Positions 23,411 to 37,880 are shown, counted from the first letter of the stretch. The stretch: 64,000 nucleotides of DNA from Bedellia somnulentella (GCA_963576735.1 OY755183.1:9691213-9755212); one strand, 5' to 3'. Numbers and translations are program-made. Notes: generated by a model not told the origin, from the letters alone.

Positions 23411-25570
23411 AGAAATTTGACTTACTTCTATTTATTATATCGTACGTATATACGTATGTCTATTTGTTCTACTTAAATCGAAAATAGGATATATTTAAAT
23501 ATTCATTTTCAAGAAGTAGTCAATGTCGCTTTAAGAATCGCTTCTACATGTAACCTTATCTTCCTCATCCGTTTTTGAGTCTGAAAATAAACCCATATTG
23601 TCTTAAATTTTTCACATTTTGTTTGAACTATATTCCCTTTCAAACGACAACGGTAATAGTTCTAAAATAACTTCCTCAATAGCATAGTAACATGAGTGGT
23701 GAATGGAAATAGCATGCTATGCCATATATCATTTCGGGAAGGTGACATCAAAGCACGTAGAGCTTGGAGGGAAATGTTTGAATGCTTCCACTTAATTACG
23801 AAGCTATGAGCGATGATTGAAATCTGAAGCGGTTTTTACTTTAAATATAACTATCTAAAGTATTTTAGTTTCTTTTAAGGAATTCGGTTTTGTCTTATGT
23901 TTCTACTTTCTCATTAATGTCTTATACTTACATTACTTGCACAATATCTGAAAAAGCTCTCTGGTTTCAACAGCTATATTTTTCAGTATTAGATTAGTTA
24001 TGCGATTGTCGTATTTTACTTAATATTAATAATCTTCTTTTATTATGGCGGTTCGAGTGTGTATAAAACAAACGAAACTTCTTCGTATCGCAGTCGTGGG
24101 CGCATTAAGGCGGAACAAAAAGTGATAATATTATGAATTACTATCTAATATACAATACAATAATAGTTATGTCCATCTTTGGTACACTTTCAAATATGTA
24201 TTCCACATCGTATTTTCTTGAATTCAGTTGAGGAAATTAGGGTAGTAGTTCTTTGGAGTTAGATGTATTTGTGATGGATGGCGAACCTAGCGTTACATCG
24301 TATTATTTTGTATATGTTGTCACATGAATATATTTGTAAACAAAGGCATTCCAAACGGATATCCAAATTATTGAAGAGTGTATCATTTTTTAAAGTGCTA
24401 TCGTTCTTTATTAATAGTAGAACCATCTCTCAGATCATCAATAAATCCTGAAACAATAAACTCTCTTATTTGGGTAGTCGAATAAAAAGTTTTCACAGCA
24501 GTTCAAAACTCCATTAAACATCATCTGAACATAGTTCCAGCCATCTGTTACATGTTGCACGTCTCCAGAGATTGATCGAGAGATCATGTTACGATAGTCG
24601 CGCGTAAACTGTAAATACACAAAGCTCAGTTAAACAACCCATCAAACCCTTTCTCGTTGGCTAAAACAAACTTGGAGAGCCGTAACAACTAGTTTCCTGG
24701 GCGAGGCAATAAACTATGTTTTCGAAACGGTACCTGATAAACCATAAACACTGGATTGCACCACGTCACCAAAGGTCACCGACCGCGCTCCATTACTTGA
24801 TCACTCTCCAGTTTACTACGACAGTTATAATTTGTGTATTTTCAATTTGGAACTTTTAGGTATGGTACTTAACCTCCTTTCGATTGGTTGTCTTGTCTGA
24901 ATGTGCGAATACCCGTGCACGCGTGCCAATGTAACGCATGACAATAACTTGTTTTAAAAAAATAACTTCAGAGATTGTATGTACACTATCTTACTGAAGC
25001 GCTGTAATACTGTTGCTTTTTGAATTATATGTATTAGTTATATTTCTAAAACGTATAAGTGTATTTTATTTAGGTATTTGTATTGATTGTATATATAAAA
25101 GTAAGTAGTTATGTATGTATGTGTGTTCATATTCGTTTAATATGTATATTATTTTGTATAATTAATATTTATGTTATTATTTATTATTTCAATTAAATAA
25201 GTTAGTTTTAAAGTAAGCTTGTTTTGTGCATCTACCCAGATAACTAATTTACCGATCTCACCTTCCAAAGATTGTCTGGAAGAGATCGCTTTTAACGATA
25301 AGACCGCCAATTGTACCTCACTGTAAACTGTATGATAATTTCTTTTGTAAATTTGTGTTTGATGTGCAATAAAGAGTTATTCTATACTATTCTTCTATGT
25401 AATGTATTTTGGTAGTTATTTGGCAGCTAAACATTAAAACGGTTATTGTCAAATGTGGGAGGCACGGGTTAGAACCCGGTATTTCAAAATATCCCTACCA
25501 AGGGTTCTCCTTCCTTCCATGATTTTAAGGTCTTCTTAAAATCATACTGAACATAACATATATAATTGTT
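23411..25570. other. Gene-free stretch with one GC-richer patch
   Basis: No coding frame. At about 24650-24830 the base composition rises and nuclear-receptor-like half sites occur ('ccaaaggtcaccg' at about 24770). This could be a regulatory element inside the putative long intron, by inference only. Confidence 0.3.
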
Positions 25571-25574
25571 GCTC

Positions 25575-25745
25575 ACCATAATGTAAATTATTTTGTCGAA
25601 ACTCATGACTTGGGTTCCAGTCATGCATGTGATAGTATATCCTTATACAGCGGCGATACGGCATGTCTCCTAATGTGGGTGGATAAACTGTCCGAGTGAC
25701 GAGGCAAAATTGGGTTCTTTGTTGGAACACCGGTTGACATCATTT
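25575..25745 (+). repeat. SINE-T, heavily diverged
   Basis: Keeps the order of SINE-T body landmarks: 'cagcggcgatacggcatg', 'ggataaactgtccgag', 'ggaacaccggttgacat'. It is old and has lost the head. Confidence 0.5.
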
Positions 25746-28700
25746 CATGTAGTTACCCATTACAATACAATATGTGTTAAAAACTTTGATTGTATTATTT
25801 TTATGTTTTTTCAAATAAAACTCAATCAATGAAAATAATCTCTATTCTTTAAAACCAGAATACACTTATTTTATCCTCCAACAACAATTTCTAACAATCT
25901 TTTGTGTCTATTCCAGGTATGTCAACACAATCCTACCCCATTTCTCCGTATCGGTCACACCGCTGGTATGTATGTGAGGTTGTCGCCAGTTTAATAGCAG
26001 CACCTAACCTACTACAAACAATGTATTGCCGCCAGCTTTCTCTCGAACACTGCGGGTAAACTATAATTCCTTATGTAAACGACGAAGCTTTTAATGAAAC
26101 AATCGCGACGAGATCAATCATTACAGAGGAACTGACTACTTTCTCACTACTCGGTCTTTCCAGTTCTATTTAGCTTTATTGCGCCAAAAAACATTCTAAT
26201 GCTTTTTCGTAGGAAGCTCTGAGGTAGTTTTTATTAAGTTTTTATCTTGCTTATTTGTCATCAAATAGCGTTTTTTTATTATCACCTAAGTAGATGTTTT
26301 AAATTAAATTATAACGAGTTGTTTTTATCTGGAAGTTCCATTCTATTCAATTAATTTCTCTTAGAATACAAATTCGCCAAATACTATTTACTATTTTTTC
26401 ATATTTAAATACAATAAAGTATAATAAAAAAAAGAAAGCGCTAGATATCGCGCTCCTAGCGCAAAGCTCGGAAGAACTTCATCAAATACAGCGCTTTCAA
26501 GGCACTCAGCGACGCGTAGCATATGGTATTTTTTACTTTTTATTATCTCCATAATCTAAAGAAAAACAGAGTCATATAGACCTCCCGTAATGAGTAAGTT
26601 ACCCTCGCGTGATGTGGATCGCCGACCGCGGGTTCCGACCAATGCCCTTTTATTTCACCTTATAAAATAAAACTACGGTCGTTACTCTATTTAGGTGAAG
26701 CTTTATACACAATTGCTTTGCAAACACGCTCGTGCTTAACTACTAGTTACTAACGCATTTATTGTCCAAAATGGGTTGTAAAGCAGCGATGATCTTTGTT
26801 TGCTATAATAACGTTTGTTATAACAAAAGTATCGTGGGATTGAAGCATAATTTGAAGAGTTCTGTCTCTGATGAAGTAATTTTGAATAAAAAGTAATTTA
26901 GACGGAAACCTCAATTTTGTACTATGATTCCTCGTGAACCTCAAATTTGATGCGATTCGATTCGTCAAAGTGCATCAAACATTTACTTTCAACGAGTCAA
27001 TGCCGCTTAAGTATTTGTATTGTTGGCTTCCCCTCAGTTCGCTCGGACTTGTAATGAAATGTTTAGTTGACAGACAATAAGCTGAATGACGCCCCGCAGC
27101 CGCGGCCGATTCGTTTCGATCCAAATTGCAGTCATTACACATCCGACTGCCTACTAGAAATGACTGAGGGCCCGCGAACTCCAATGGTTCAAGGTTCTCA
27201 CGTTCAACACGCAGAAAGCTCCTTGTAGGTCAAAATATAATAAGCCCTTCTGAATTCCTTTCACTTAACACTATTCAAACTACTGTAATCAATAGTTGGA
27301 ACTTAATGTAATTGTAACTTATACAAACTAAACTTTGTTGAAAGGTTTAGGCAAAGCTTTGTCCCAAAGGTAATTTACCCAATTGATATTAAGAATTTAA
27401 AAGTCGTAGATTATTTAAGTTCGATTATTCCTTTTCTAATATGCCAAAAGATACTTTAACTGCCATCAAGATTTTACGGATGTATAGGATAACGGGTAGG
27501 ATATGTTGCTTAGTGATCAATCTCTAGAACGTAGGTTCGATTCTCGTTGAGAATAAATATTTGAATTATGATATGTTGTTGATTTTAGATATTTAACAGA
27601 AACGCTAATGCCGTAAATAATGTTTAATGCACCGTATGAAAGTCATCATTTTCTACCACACTTGATTAGTTACACTTGTACGATTAAATGTCAAGTGCAC
27701 CGATAAAGCAATATGTTGGGTTTTTGTGACTAGAAGCTCTACAATATTGAAAACTTGTTTTCTCAAGGTATAACAATTATGCACGTTAATTGAGCCCTGT
27801 TTACCATATTGTAGAATCACACCTGTCGTGGTAAGAAGGTGCTTGTATTGGATTTCCTGCTAAACTGAGCTCGTAATAACTAAATATGGTCTCGAGACAT
27901 TTGATGGTATAACTGCATGGTCTTTATGGCATGTATGTGGCCCCAAGTCTCTAGGCGTTGGTATTGAGCATTATTGAGAAAAAGAGAAAAATCGTTACTG
28001 CGATTGATACAAATCTTATTCATTGTATTGAATTCGATTCTGCTTGAAAGAAAATTTTGGACACTTAGCTTAATCTTCTTTTTACTATGATGCATTGGTG
28101 CATATCGATTTTTTGCCCGTATGGTTCGGCAAAATATTATTGTGGTCACAACAAAAGCATGACCTTATTTTTTCCCTATCATAACATTACCATTATCCGG
28201 TTGTAACAGAATTTTCTCATTTCATTATTTTCATGATTGCTACATTACTGAGAAAGATTTATATTCAGAAAGTCTGTGTAGATGTACGTGACTATACTAA
28301 GAAAGATTAATGGTCGGAAAATCCATTTGAATGCGCCTCGCCTCATCATATTGATGAACCGCGTTACTCGGTAGAAGTAGTTTCGAAGAGAATTATATTT
28401 TCTAAGGTTGTGCTATATGACTTCACTTAAATAATATTTAAATGTAGTTTTTAATGTATAAGGTACTTTTCTTTGACATTTCGAGTGTTTCTTTTCTGCG
28501 TATGATTAAGAGATAGACTGAGAATGTAGTGAGATTGTGGCCATATTAAACGAATTTTAACCTATAATAGTTACTTAGCATTAATTCACACTTCGTCTCT
28601 CCAAAATGAGAGCTATAAAATTAGGCATTCAAACGGTTTTTTTATTAAAGTTCCAAAACTGTGATTAATGAATAATTTTCGATGTAGAGTCGTTATCGAG

Positions 28701-29999
28701 TTGTCGACCTTCTAAAGGTGGGTCACCGACACGCGTCTACGAACAGCTGTTAGAACACATGGGGGATATTTCGCATACGCCAGCGCACCATTAAAACCTA
28801 AAAAATATATTTTTCTTCGAAACTCTGGTAGTTTAGAGTGGTCGGTGTTATGTTGATGGAAAAAAAGCTGGTATAATTAGTTAAATGCTCAAACCAGCAG
28901 GAGACTAAATTCCCAAATGAAAAATTTAATTAAATGGCGATTAATTTCATTTATGATGCTCTTTTTGCGTAAGTGGGTGGCAAACTCAATTGAATCGCAT
29001 GAATTCAGACGATGAAACTTTAAGCGTTTTCTTATAAACGTTGATATCCCCTTTTTGACGGCCACAAAACGTTTCTTAGTAAACTATGTCGCAATAAAAG
29101 TACTTGCACGAACGAGTCTTTGTTGAGCTGGAGAGATCTTTTGATAGAGTGTGACAATTCTCAGCTGTGCCTCACGAACGCACAATGTGTTTTTTTTTTC
29201 GCCATCATTTTTCCGGTAGCTCTTGAATACTTTAAACGCGGCATGTCAGGCCGCCATTATTTTAAACGCGCCAAATGTCGGCATTCGGAAAAGTTGGGGT
29301 TGTTTTTGTTGGTATTTTAGTGCGCTCTGGAATTTGAGTTTTGTGCCATTTACTGTGGAGGTAATACGCATTATTATGGTTCATGCATGATGAGGTGTGA
29401 AAGTTGGCGTTGTTAGAAAGATAGAGAAGGGAATGTTTCGTTAGTTTGGGAATTAGAAACAAAAGTAAGAAAGTAAAGTAGTGAAAGGTCAGTCAATAGT
29501 CACCAATTGTTTCAATACATAAAATGTATTATCATTTATTTATATTAGCAAGATAAAAAAAAGAATTACAAAAAACTCACGTCGCGAGTTTACTAGGGTA
29601 ACGAACGTTTATAGTCTGAATCTGGAATACTGACTTCAAGTAACATCGATGTAATCCTCAATTTCGTAACCTCAAAGTACGCAACACTAGGAATAGCAAA
29701 TATTGTTATAGTCTAAAACTTAATTAAGGATGTAATACCGAACATGAACACCTGCACTGTTTGCGTTTCATCATAACTAAGTACACCATATATCTCGAAC
29801 GTGTGAAACGGTTTTAACACCAATACTGCCTAGACTGCTAGATAAATAGAAATATTATTTGTAAGAACGTAGTAGCTTAATTCGATTTCTATGCGTTGGC
29901 TTTGAATAGTAGTATTACTTCCGTCAATATATCCTAACAACTGCTTTTTGGAATTATAACTCCAATCACCATTCACGCTGTATATATGTAGGCGTATAG
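25746..29999. other. Gene-free stretch
   Basis: Short frames only. Small GC-richer islands lie at about 26440-26520 (repeated 'agcgc' words) and 27040-27190, and a paired 'tttaaacgcg' motif at 29231 and 29260. None is enough to call a gene. I see no intact repeat copy. Confidence 0.35.
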
Positions 30000-30203
30000 G
30001 CGCGGCAGAGGTACAAATACCTCTGAAAATCACGTGTCATTTTTGTCATATGGTGTTCAGAGCTGACGTTTTGATAGTTGAGTACATCCACGTGATAGGG
30101 GGCATGCCTATCGCCGCTTTGTAGGAATTCACTGACAAAGAGCAAATACAACTCAGCTAAGTGGGTTTTCTCACGATGTTCTCCTTCACCGTTAACAACT
30201 GAT
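30000..30203 (-). repeat. SINE-T, body only, diverged
   Basis: Minus-strand match to the SINE-T body: 'ggcagaggtacaaatacc', 'tggtgttcagagctgacg', 'gcctatcgccgctttgta', 'ccttcaccgttaacaac'. The tRNA head is missing. Confidence 0.7.
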
Positions 30204-31179
30204 TTTGGGATTATAGCCGTGTAACTAACACTCATCTCAACGTACTGCTTCTTTTAACTGAAATACCAAAGTTTTGAAAATGTCCGAATTAGTATAGAAA
30301 AATACTTGTTTAAAATTTTTCTTACCGCATTATTCGAAAACCTCCGTCATAAAATTGTGAGTTAAAATTTTTGCTTTGTCAACCTTGTTTTAAGCTATCA
30401 ATTGGTGGTCTATGATTTTTATACTTTATCAACTCCATTAAACTAAATTGGCAAACCAAATTGGTGAATCGTGATAAATTTGCGTCAGTCACGGGTAGCT
30501 TAGTCATAGTGGAGTTTGTTTGAGAATTGTCGGAGTTTTATCATCAGATGGGCCTTTTGGTTCAAAATAGTTTAATAATATTAAGTTCTCCATTGATAGT
30601 TTGGAAGATATAAAAACCACATTTTATTTCATTCATATCGCCTTACCAGAACTAAAACTAAAGAAGGATAAGTAGATAGGAGGGAGTTTTATTGTTCACG
30701 AACAAGGCTTTACGAACATCACGTTACTGGATTATTTTAGGACTGAAAATTCTGAATACATTGCTTGCAAAAATAAAATGTTCCAGATAATATAACCAGA
30801 AATAAAACTTTTAACTACACCTTATAAATTCTATACATACAGTAAAGGACCGTATTGGTTACTAGAAGCAGTTAGTGAGTATTATTTATTGCATTGATAT
30901 GCATAATTTAATTAAAATCAGTCAAGTCGTGTAGGTTGAAAGGCGCCACAATAGATCAGGCACTTATTTACATAAATACTAAGCTAGACTTGACAGCGTG
31001 CAACATGGATTTAGAACAGCCTATGTCAATGTTTGTCTACGATCTAAGGCGTACTTTGGTAACACTAGATTATGTCATATAATGTACGCATGAGGCAGAC
31101 TACCAATGAAAATAAAGTTTATTGGTCAAAATAACATAATATCGTAAATGAAAATCATTTTTGCTTGCTTGCTAAAAAT

Positions 31180-31325
31180 AATTTACTGTGTTGTGTTGCC
31201 GTGAGAATAGTACTATCTCATCTCTTCTTTTGACATAGAATACATGGGCTTTCTAATTGATTGGTTCTTTTTTCCCTCATTCATTTTCCAAATTTGCTGC
31301 TCTAAACGGCTGAGGAATTGAGTAT
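31180..31325 (+). repeat. SINE-A, heavily diverged
   Basis: Shows the head ('gtgttgccgtgagaatag') and the 'ccctcattcattttccaaa' and 'ggctgaggaattg' blocks in family order, with deletions. Confidence 0.5.
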
Positions 31326-31871
31326 TCGTTCGATCGAATAGTTTTAAGACCAAGCAAAACTATTGCTTCGTAATAGGTACTTTAATACCAAAAGTTTACT
31401 CCTCTTACCCGGTTTATCTAATATTATTCTTAACCAAAATTTCCACATCATCTATCTTGGTGCATGTCGTAAAGGGTAAAATAGAAAATAATAGGTAAAC
31501 AATTAACATTGAAAACTGACCTGCAAACTATGTCCCACCTTGCCATCCATTGCTATCGGAAACAGCCATCGCATGTTTCAATCTATCGCTAAGTTCATAA
31601 TCTACATGTATGTGAAGGTATGTCTAGTGACCCGGGTATGAGCAATGCTAATACGAAACGCCCCCAGATAAATGAACCGTTGACCTAAAAAGGCTGAACT
31701 GTATTGCAGGATCCAGAGCCGTCCGATTTGGCTTTATAGTTTATACGAGTAACAGCAGTATTACTCACGTTCCTGTATGATGAAGGACTGGATATTTTCA
31801 TATCCCTATTTATTTTAGATTAGTATATTTTTTTACTAAAAGTTTGTATTTCTTTCAAACACTAAAAATGG

Positions 31872-32121
31872 TGGTTTTATGCTGTGTAGTGCCGGCTTAG
31901 AACAGCACTACCCCATTTCTTCCGGTGGGTGTACGAAAGAGGCGACTCACGGTATTAGGGCTTTTAACTGATTTTTGGGCGATGCGGTTGGAGACCTATC
32001 ACCAAAAACCTTTATTTCACCATCTTTTCCCCACGCAACTTCCAAAAGTGGCTAAGGAATTTCTAATTCCCTAGCTCTGGCTACCCCTTCATGGGATTTA
32101 TAGCCGTGAGTATATGTATGT
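31872..32121 (+). repeat. SINE-A reference copy, 11-bp TSD
   Basis: A clean 250-bp copy between 11-base duplications 'actaaaaatgg' (31861-31871 and 32122-32132). The order is head, 'gtacgaaagaggcgactc', B-box-like 'ggttggagacctatc', 'ttccccacgcaacttcc', 'tagccgtgagtatatgtatg'. It defines the ends and orientation of the family. I do not see a clear A box or tRNA cloverleaf, so the promoter origin of SINE-A is open. Confidence 0.9.
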
Positions 32122-32529
32122 ACTAAAAATGGGAGTGTATATTTGTTGCATTATTAGTCGTATTCGTATGATATTTTTATTCATGCAATTACTATACTTT
32201 TGTCGTTAACATTTCAAATATTACGTTCTCAAGTACCTCATACAATTGAGAATTTTAAATGGTTTTTAGTGTAATGTAAGCTTCCGCAAACCCGCACATG
32301 TTCATTTCACTTCCCAGCTAAGGAAATAGCAGCGATAAAACAACATTAGAAAGTGTAATAGCAATTTAACAAGGCGACCACCACCATATCGTTCCATCGA
32401 TCATCATAGGAAACAAGTGGACATTTCACGCACTACCTATCTATCTACACAGCAGAAGTTAATAGAATAAAAGTAGGAAAACTAATTCTTGAACATACAT
32501 TATTTCGTTAGCCTCTTTTGAAGGTTGAT

Positions 32530-32690
32530 TGTGAGGAGAGGAAAAGTTAAAATTCAGTATTGTTGGTGATCGGTGTCCTGTCCAGCCTCATCGCCCAACA
32601 AAAAGCTCCTTACTTTTAGTCGTCCTGTAAAGACCCCCGGAGGAATCAATGGGTTAGAGCTATTCTAAGCCGACATGTAACCATGCACAA
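32530..32690 (-). repeat. SINE-A fragment, diverged
   Basis: Minus-strand blocks 'tgttggtgatcggtgtcc', 'cctcatcgcccaaca' and 'gagctattctaagccgaca'. It is truncated on the tail side. Confidence 0.65.
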
Positions 32691-35244
32691 GTCCCCAACA
32701 TACCATTAATATTCGCGTATAAAATATTTTGTCCAATTTGTGCTCTAAACTTAGTCTAGTAGGATGCCTTTATTTTACACTTGAACTATTCGAGACTACT
32801 TCAAAGCTCCAGTTGAGAGCCAACAAGTTGCCTCGTCTACTTAGTGGCTTGTTTCGGAAACTTTAATATAATTTACGGTGCCTTCAAATGGAAAAAGTTA
32901 ATAGGATAGGGTGCTGGTGTTGACTTAAATATTTATATTTTTGAATGGTTATTCTTCCCTCATTCGTGTGAAGTCGTAAAAATACAATTCATATTGAAAA
33001 CTATTTTCAACTGAAGATGGATTTTCTTAAAATGGACAGTTCTGGCATCCTTTAGCCGCGAGCTGAGGACATGGTGACCACAAGATATTTTCATTTGGAT
33101 GGCTGGATTGTGGATATGCAATTCATAATTCACTGATAATTATTAATGATAAACCGGGTAGGCTCAGAACCTGGGGCTTTTGAGTTGTCGATGAGCGATG
33201 TTGGGATTCCATAAAAATTGGTCCTTTCTTTCATAACTCTTACATGGTTAAAATATTCTTATATCTTAGCTTAGAATATGGTTGAGGAAGAAATAGCTGC
33301 AGCTTTGGTTTAGTAGGTATTTTTCTCGTTCTAGAGTGCGTTGGGATTGGTTTTATATTACAGCTTAATGTTGGTCTTTGGCGAAATACCGATCATCTGG
33401 AACGTTATTATGCACCATAAAATGCCTGTCCAAGTGCTATTATATGTAAAGCACTGAGATTTTCCATCACATGAGCAATGTAAGTACATAATATGTTTAG
33501 AAAGGTAGTCGCTCCGTATGCAAGCCGCGTAAGCAGCTAAGCGCTCGTTCTACAAACTCATCGCATTTCGAGGTCGTGATTGCGATAGGAATTACCGCTT
33601 AACAATTACATTTTACGGCTATTAAGACTTTAATTCCAAAGCATGGAAGGTGCATAACGTGGATTCAATGCGATTTGATTGGAACTATATTTTGGTCACG
33701 ATCGATTTTATTATTGAATAGAGCGCGTCGCTTCCGCATACGATATTAGGAACATTTCCTATGTTCAGCGCCAAATGAGACTCGTGTCGTGTACCGTTAG
33801 ATTTTAGGAAATCGTTGAATGACAAAAAAAGATTTTTAATTTTACAATAACGTGAACAAGAAATAACAATTACAATTTTATGATTTGGATGGCTAGAAAA
33901 AAAAATTGTCCAAATATTGCTTTTATAATAAATATATAATAATTAAAATATAAGATCGTTTAACTCTTGATAGTCATTGTCGCTACTCCATCTGTCTTTC
34001 TTATTTCACGGGTCATCTGCTGGTATTTTAAAAAGAAGCCAGCTGGTGTCATTTCTCAGAAGTAAAGAATCCATAACAGTAGTTGCATTCGAATTTGAGA
34101 CCTTATTCGTGTAAAGACCATTACGAATATTTTTATCCCACCTCTGTTCTCTCAGCCAAGCTGAAAAATACATTAACAACGACAAATTTCTTACGTTATA
34201 AAAACTTCGTAAAATATCCAATAAACTGGAAAATCTCCAGACCGAATACCAAACACGCTGCGCTAAAATACCCATATGCCAAAACGTAACTAGAGCATAA
34301 AATATATTCAACTACCCTCAAGTTTCAACTCAATTCTTAGTAGCACTCTATTGAAATGTTATGGGTTTTTATACTGAATAGACTTTAAGTACCAAACTTA
34401 TTTGTATACACTGCGACCCCCGTGTCTAGGTAGGGAATTTGAAATAGTATACGCGAGGCTCTTAGGGAGTATTATAATGATTTAGGCCATTAAAAGGGGA
34501 GAATTAAGCACGATACAAAGGGGCAACATTTTTATGGCTTTAACTTAGTTTCATCGCAGGTGTATTGTGTAAGTTTTGTTGTGTAAATATTTGTAGAAAC
34601 GTCCCCAGTTCATATTTGCCTTTAAGAGTATATTAACTTTTACTTAAAGGACTAGTCTAGACGCTCTTAAACTCGAGATTTTTATTACTGTCTGTATGAA
34701 AACCTCCAAAAAGCGACGATATGACTATTGATCAAGAAGCTTTTGCTGCCGTAAAGGTTCAAATTATAATAATATCTCAAGTATCTCAACTCAAAGATAT
34801 GTCATGAAAGTAATTTAATGTGTATATTGAACAATTTTACATATGAGAGGGTGTACGCTTGTCTTGTCTGATTCACTAAAATGATAATGACAAACGGATA
34901 AAGAAAGAATCTGCTTACCCCTTGGTAAATAGGCACAAGGCATCCAGTAGCCATTAAAATTGTGACTGGATCCAAAAATAACTTGAGAATTCCTCACCCT
35001 ACGTGGATGGCAACTCTTTGTCGATATTTGTCTGAAGGCACTAATTTTAACTCACTAAAGAGGTTTTCGTAAAACTGTTAGGCCAATTTTGAAGTTTAAT
35101 TGTTATAAATTTTGGAATTAATTAAACTTCTAAGTAATTAGGAAACAGCTCTACAAATCAGCGCAGAATTTTGTAACAAGACTTATAACTTTATTCTACA
35201 GTTATGTAATTGTAAATGTTTTCCCGCAAACCTTCTGTCTATTA
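32691..35244. other. Gene-free AT-rich stretch
   Basis: No coding frame beyond short overlapping ones at 34006-34311. A worn tRNA-like SINE may lie at about 33495-33600. I see nothing else. Confidence 0.35.
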
Positions 35245-35372
35245 ATTCTTCAGCCAATTTTGGAAGATAGATGGGTTTTTCTAGATAATGGATAGTTGGT
35301 GATGGATCTCCAGCCAAATAAAATCCCTAATACTCTTAATCGCATCGTATGATTATTAGTGCCATTCTATAT
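35245..35372 (-). repeat. SINE-A fragment, diverged
   Basis: Keeps 'cttcagccaattttggaag', 'ttggtgatggatctccag' and 'tagtgccattctat' in minus-strand family order. Confidence 0.6.
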
Positions 35373-35655
35373 ATACACTATTGCTACAGCTAATTTAAGA
35401 TTGTAAGAAAATAAATATGTAAATAAATACGGGCATAAAACACAAATCAAGTAAGCTCCAAAGTAAGTACAACTAAATGACTTGTGGTACGGTATTACTA
35501 CCTCTAAGATATATTTAACATTATTTAATAACAACCTAATACTAAGATACAATTATTTATGCTCATCACATAAATAGTGCTCTCCGTGGGGATCGAACCC
35601 GCTACTTGCGGACCGAGAAGGTAGTCACCTAACCATTCAACCACAGACGTCGTCT
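35373..35655 (-). repeat. tRNA-derived SINE of a separate family
   Basis: On the minus strand, 'gtggttgaatggttagg' (A box) is followed by 'gcgggttcgatccccac' (B box), then an AT-rich body of about 200 bases. The acceptor arm does not pair well, so it is not a working tRNA gene. This is the only copy I see in the window. Confidence 0.65.
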
Positions 35656-35659
35656 ATCA

Positions 35660-37880
35660 AATAAAATGCAGTGTCAAATAGACTTTAAATTATGTTTACT
35701 TCTATAAGATTAGATGGGAAAACTATGTATTTAAATTTAAATGTAAATGTAAAACCAAATAAAACAAGATAATACATATATCTTAGACTCAGCTTGAATT
35801 CTCACAAACTTAGATTAACGCAGAACAATCCAAGGTTTCTTTACAACCGTTATTAGTTGAACAGCTTTGTAAGTAGCAGTTAGTGTCGTGCCTTCGTTGC
35901 GGTTTCATTGGGCACTTTATTGAAACCCTAGAGTTCTAGCTGTTTCCTTTCTTGGCATCGTCTTTAGGACCGTGATTCATTGAAACTGTTCCGTATTAAG
36001 GGAATCGATACTGATTGCTCGATTCTTTCTTTGTGTTCCGTGGGATTATCTTTCAATTGTTACTGCTTCCCTTGACGTCAGAGTTTAGGATACGTTTAGC
36101 AAGGTAGCAATTATAGGTATACTGGAACTTATTGCTGAAGGAACAAAGTTATAAAATAAATGAAAGAACAAGAGACTTATGAGTTATACCAATATATTTA
36201 TTTACCTCATTAAATGTTTGCGTATCGCATTCCAATTCCCACTACGTTATGCCCGTAATAGCGAAATGTTTTGTTAAAGTTCACAGTCATTATTCCCGAA
36301 GGAGTCCCGATAACATACAACAACTGTAAGTGAAAACGATATATTGCGGTACATTTCTCGACTAACCATGAAATACGAGTTTTATCAGCCGCGGACAGTG
36401 TTGCTATTACGTACAATATTGGCGACAATATGCCCTATGAAAACGGTCTCGTAATATTTGCAAGGAAGAAGATTGCTGGTTCTAGGAATTTGTCAACAAT
36501 ATACATTAAATTGTACTGGGTAATAAAGTTTTTAAAAGTTCAGCAGACGATCGTCATTCATAGTTTTTTTAATCTTTTTCCTTTTAGTGACATGTTCTTG
36601 TATCCATAACTAATCATAGTTGACTACTATCTATACACACTCGGCATGACACAGGTTGCAAGTCTTATGATTCTACCAGATAATACATAGCCTATATATA
36701 ACATCGGTAACGAAGGTTAGATTTCTTGTAAAGACTTCTGTAAAAGACTGTGGTTTTATTTAAACTGTATCATTGCCATTAATGCAAAAATCCAAAATCG
36801 TGCTCATCAATTCATATCTACATCGATACTAATCAAACACCTCTCCAACTAATCAACAAGGAAACTCTGACCAATCATAAGTGTGATACAAACATAAATT
36901 CATATCCACTCGTAATGATGGCAAAGCAAAATTGCGTGAGAAGCATTCAGGAGTGGGCCACGCAGGGAAACCCAGTGGTATAAGTATTGATCGGTTGCGC
37001 CCCACGCGGGCCCATTGCTGTGACCGACAGAAGGGCGCCCCCATGCACTGTGAATTCCAATGCCATTCCTACTCCCGAATATTTCATAATCCCGTATCTA
37101 CTTCCTTTCTGAGCTAGCTTTATTTATTTAGGGCCGGCGAAGATAAAGGTAGTGTGGAAAATATTAGCGTTTCTTTGTTGGAATGTTAAAGTGACAGCTT
37201 GTTATGTGTGTAGGATGCGCATATCTTATTCAGCTATCGGGAAATTCGCTGTCTTATAAAAGTAAAATGGAGAACGAATCATTTAAGCGTGTTAATAATT
37301 TAGTGAACTAAAAATGCCAAAATTTTCGTTCATTTCTTAATGTTAGAATAAATCATAAATAGTAAAGTTAACATTAACATGATGTTCAGATGATTCTTGT
37401 AGAATAATTTCTATAATGTAAATATACTTCATACATTAATTAATCTATCGCTGTAATTTCAAAATGGGGAGGCTCGTATTGATCGTCACTTTACCGCGGA
37501 ACTGGCCGATCTCTCTCGATTCCCAAAAACATCCATCATCATTAGATTTCTCTGGAAAATGCGTTTTTGTGTTCCGATGCTTAAACTTAACCTTAAATAA
37601 AAGTCACATTTTTCTAATTTAATAGTTTATTTTATTTTAATAAATAATACATTTCTATAGAGAATTCAACTAAACAAGATTTTATAAAATAAGAGAATTG
37701 AATATGCAATGTATTTTATGTTGCGGGCCAACCTGGCGCCGAGGGTGTGTTAATTGCGACTAGATTGCTATTGGTCCACTACTCCTAAATCAGTTTATAT
37801 TGCCTTTAATATTCGTCAGACACATTTCATTCCGCTGCTTGGAAAGGTATTATTATATTAGTATATTCTTTTTCTAGACT
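35660..37880. other. Gene-free stretch with a GC-richer island
   Basis: At about 36920-37080 the sequence is clearly more GC-rich ('gcgccccacgcgggcccatt' near 36987) and is open on both strands for about 60 codons. It resembles no protein I know. A conserved regulatory element is one possibility. The remainder is plain AT-rich DNA. Confidence 0.3.

Noticed and set aside
35575..35652. A tRNA gene on the minus strand.
   Set aside because: A and B boxes are present but the acceptor stem does not pair, and an AT-rich SINE body follows.
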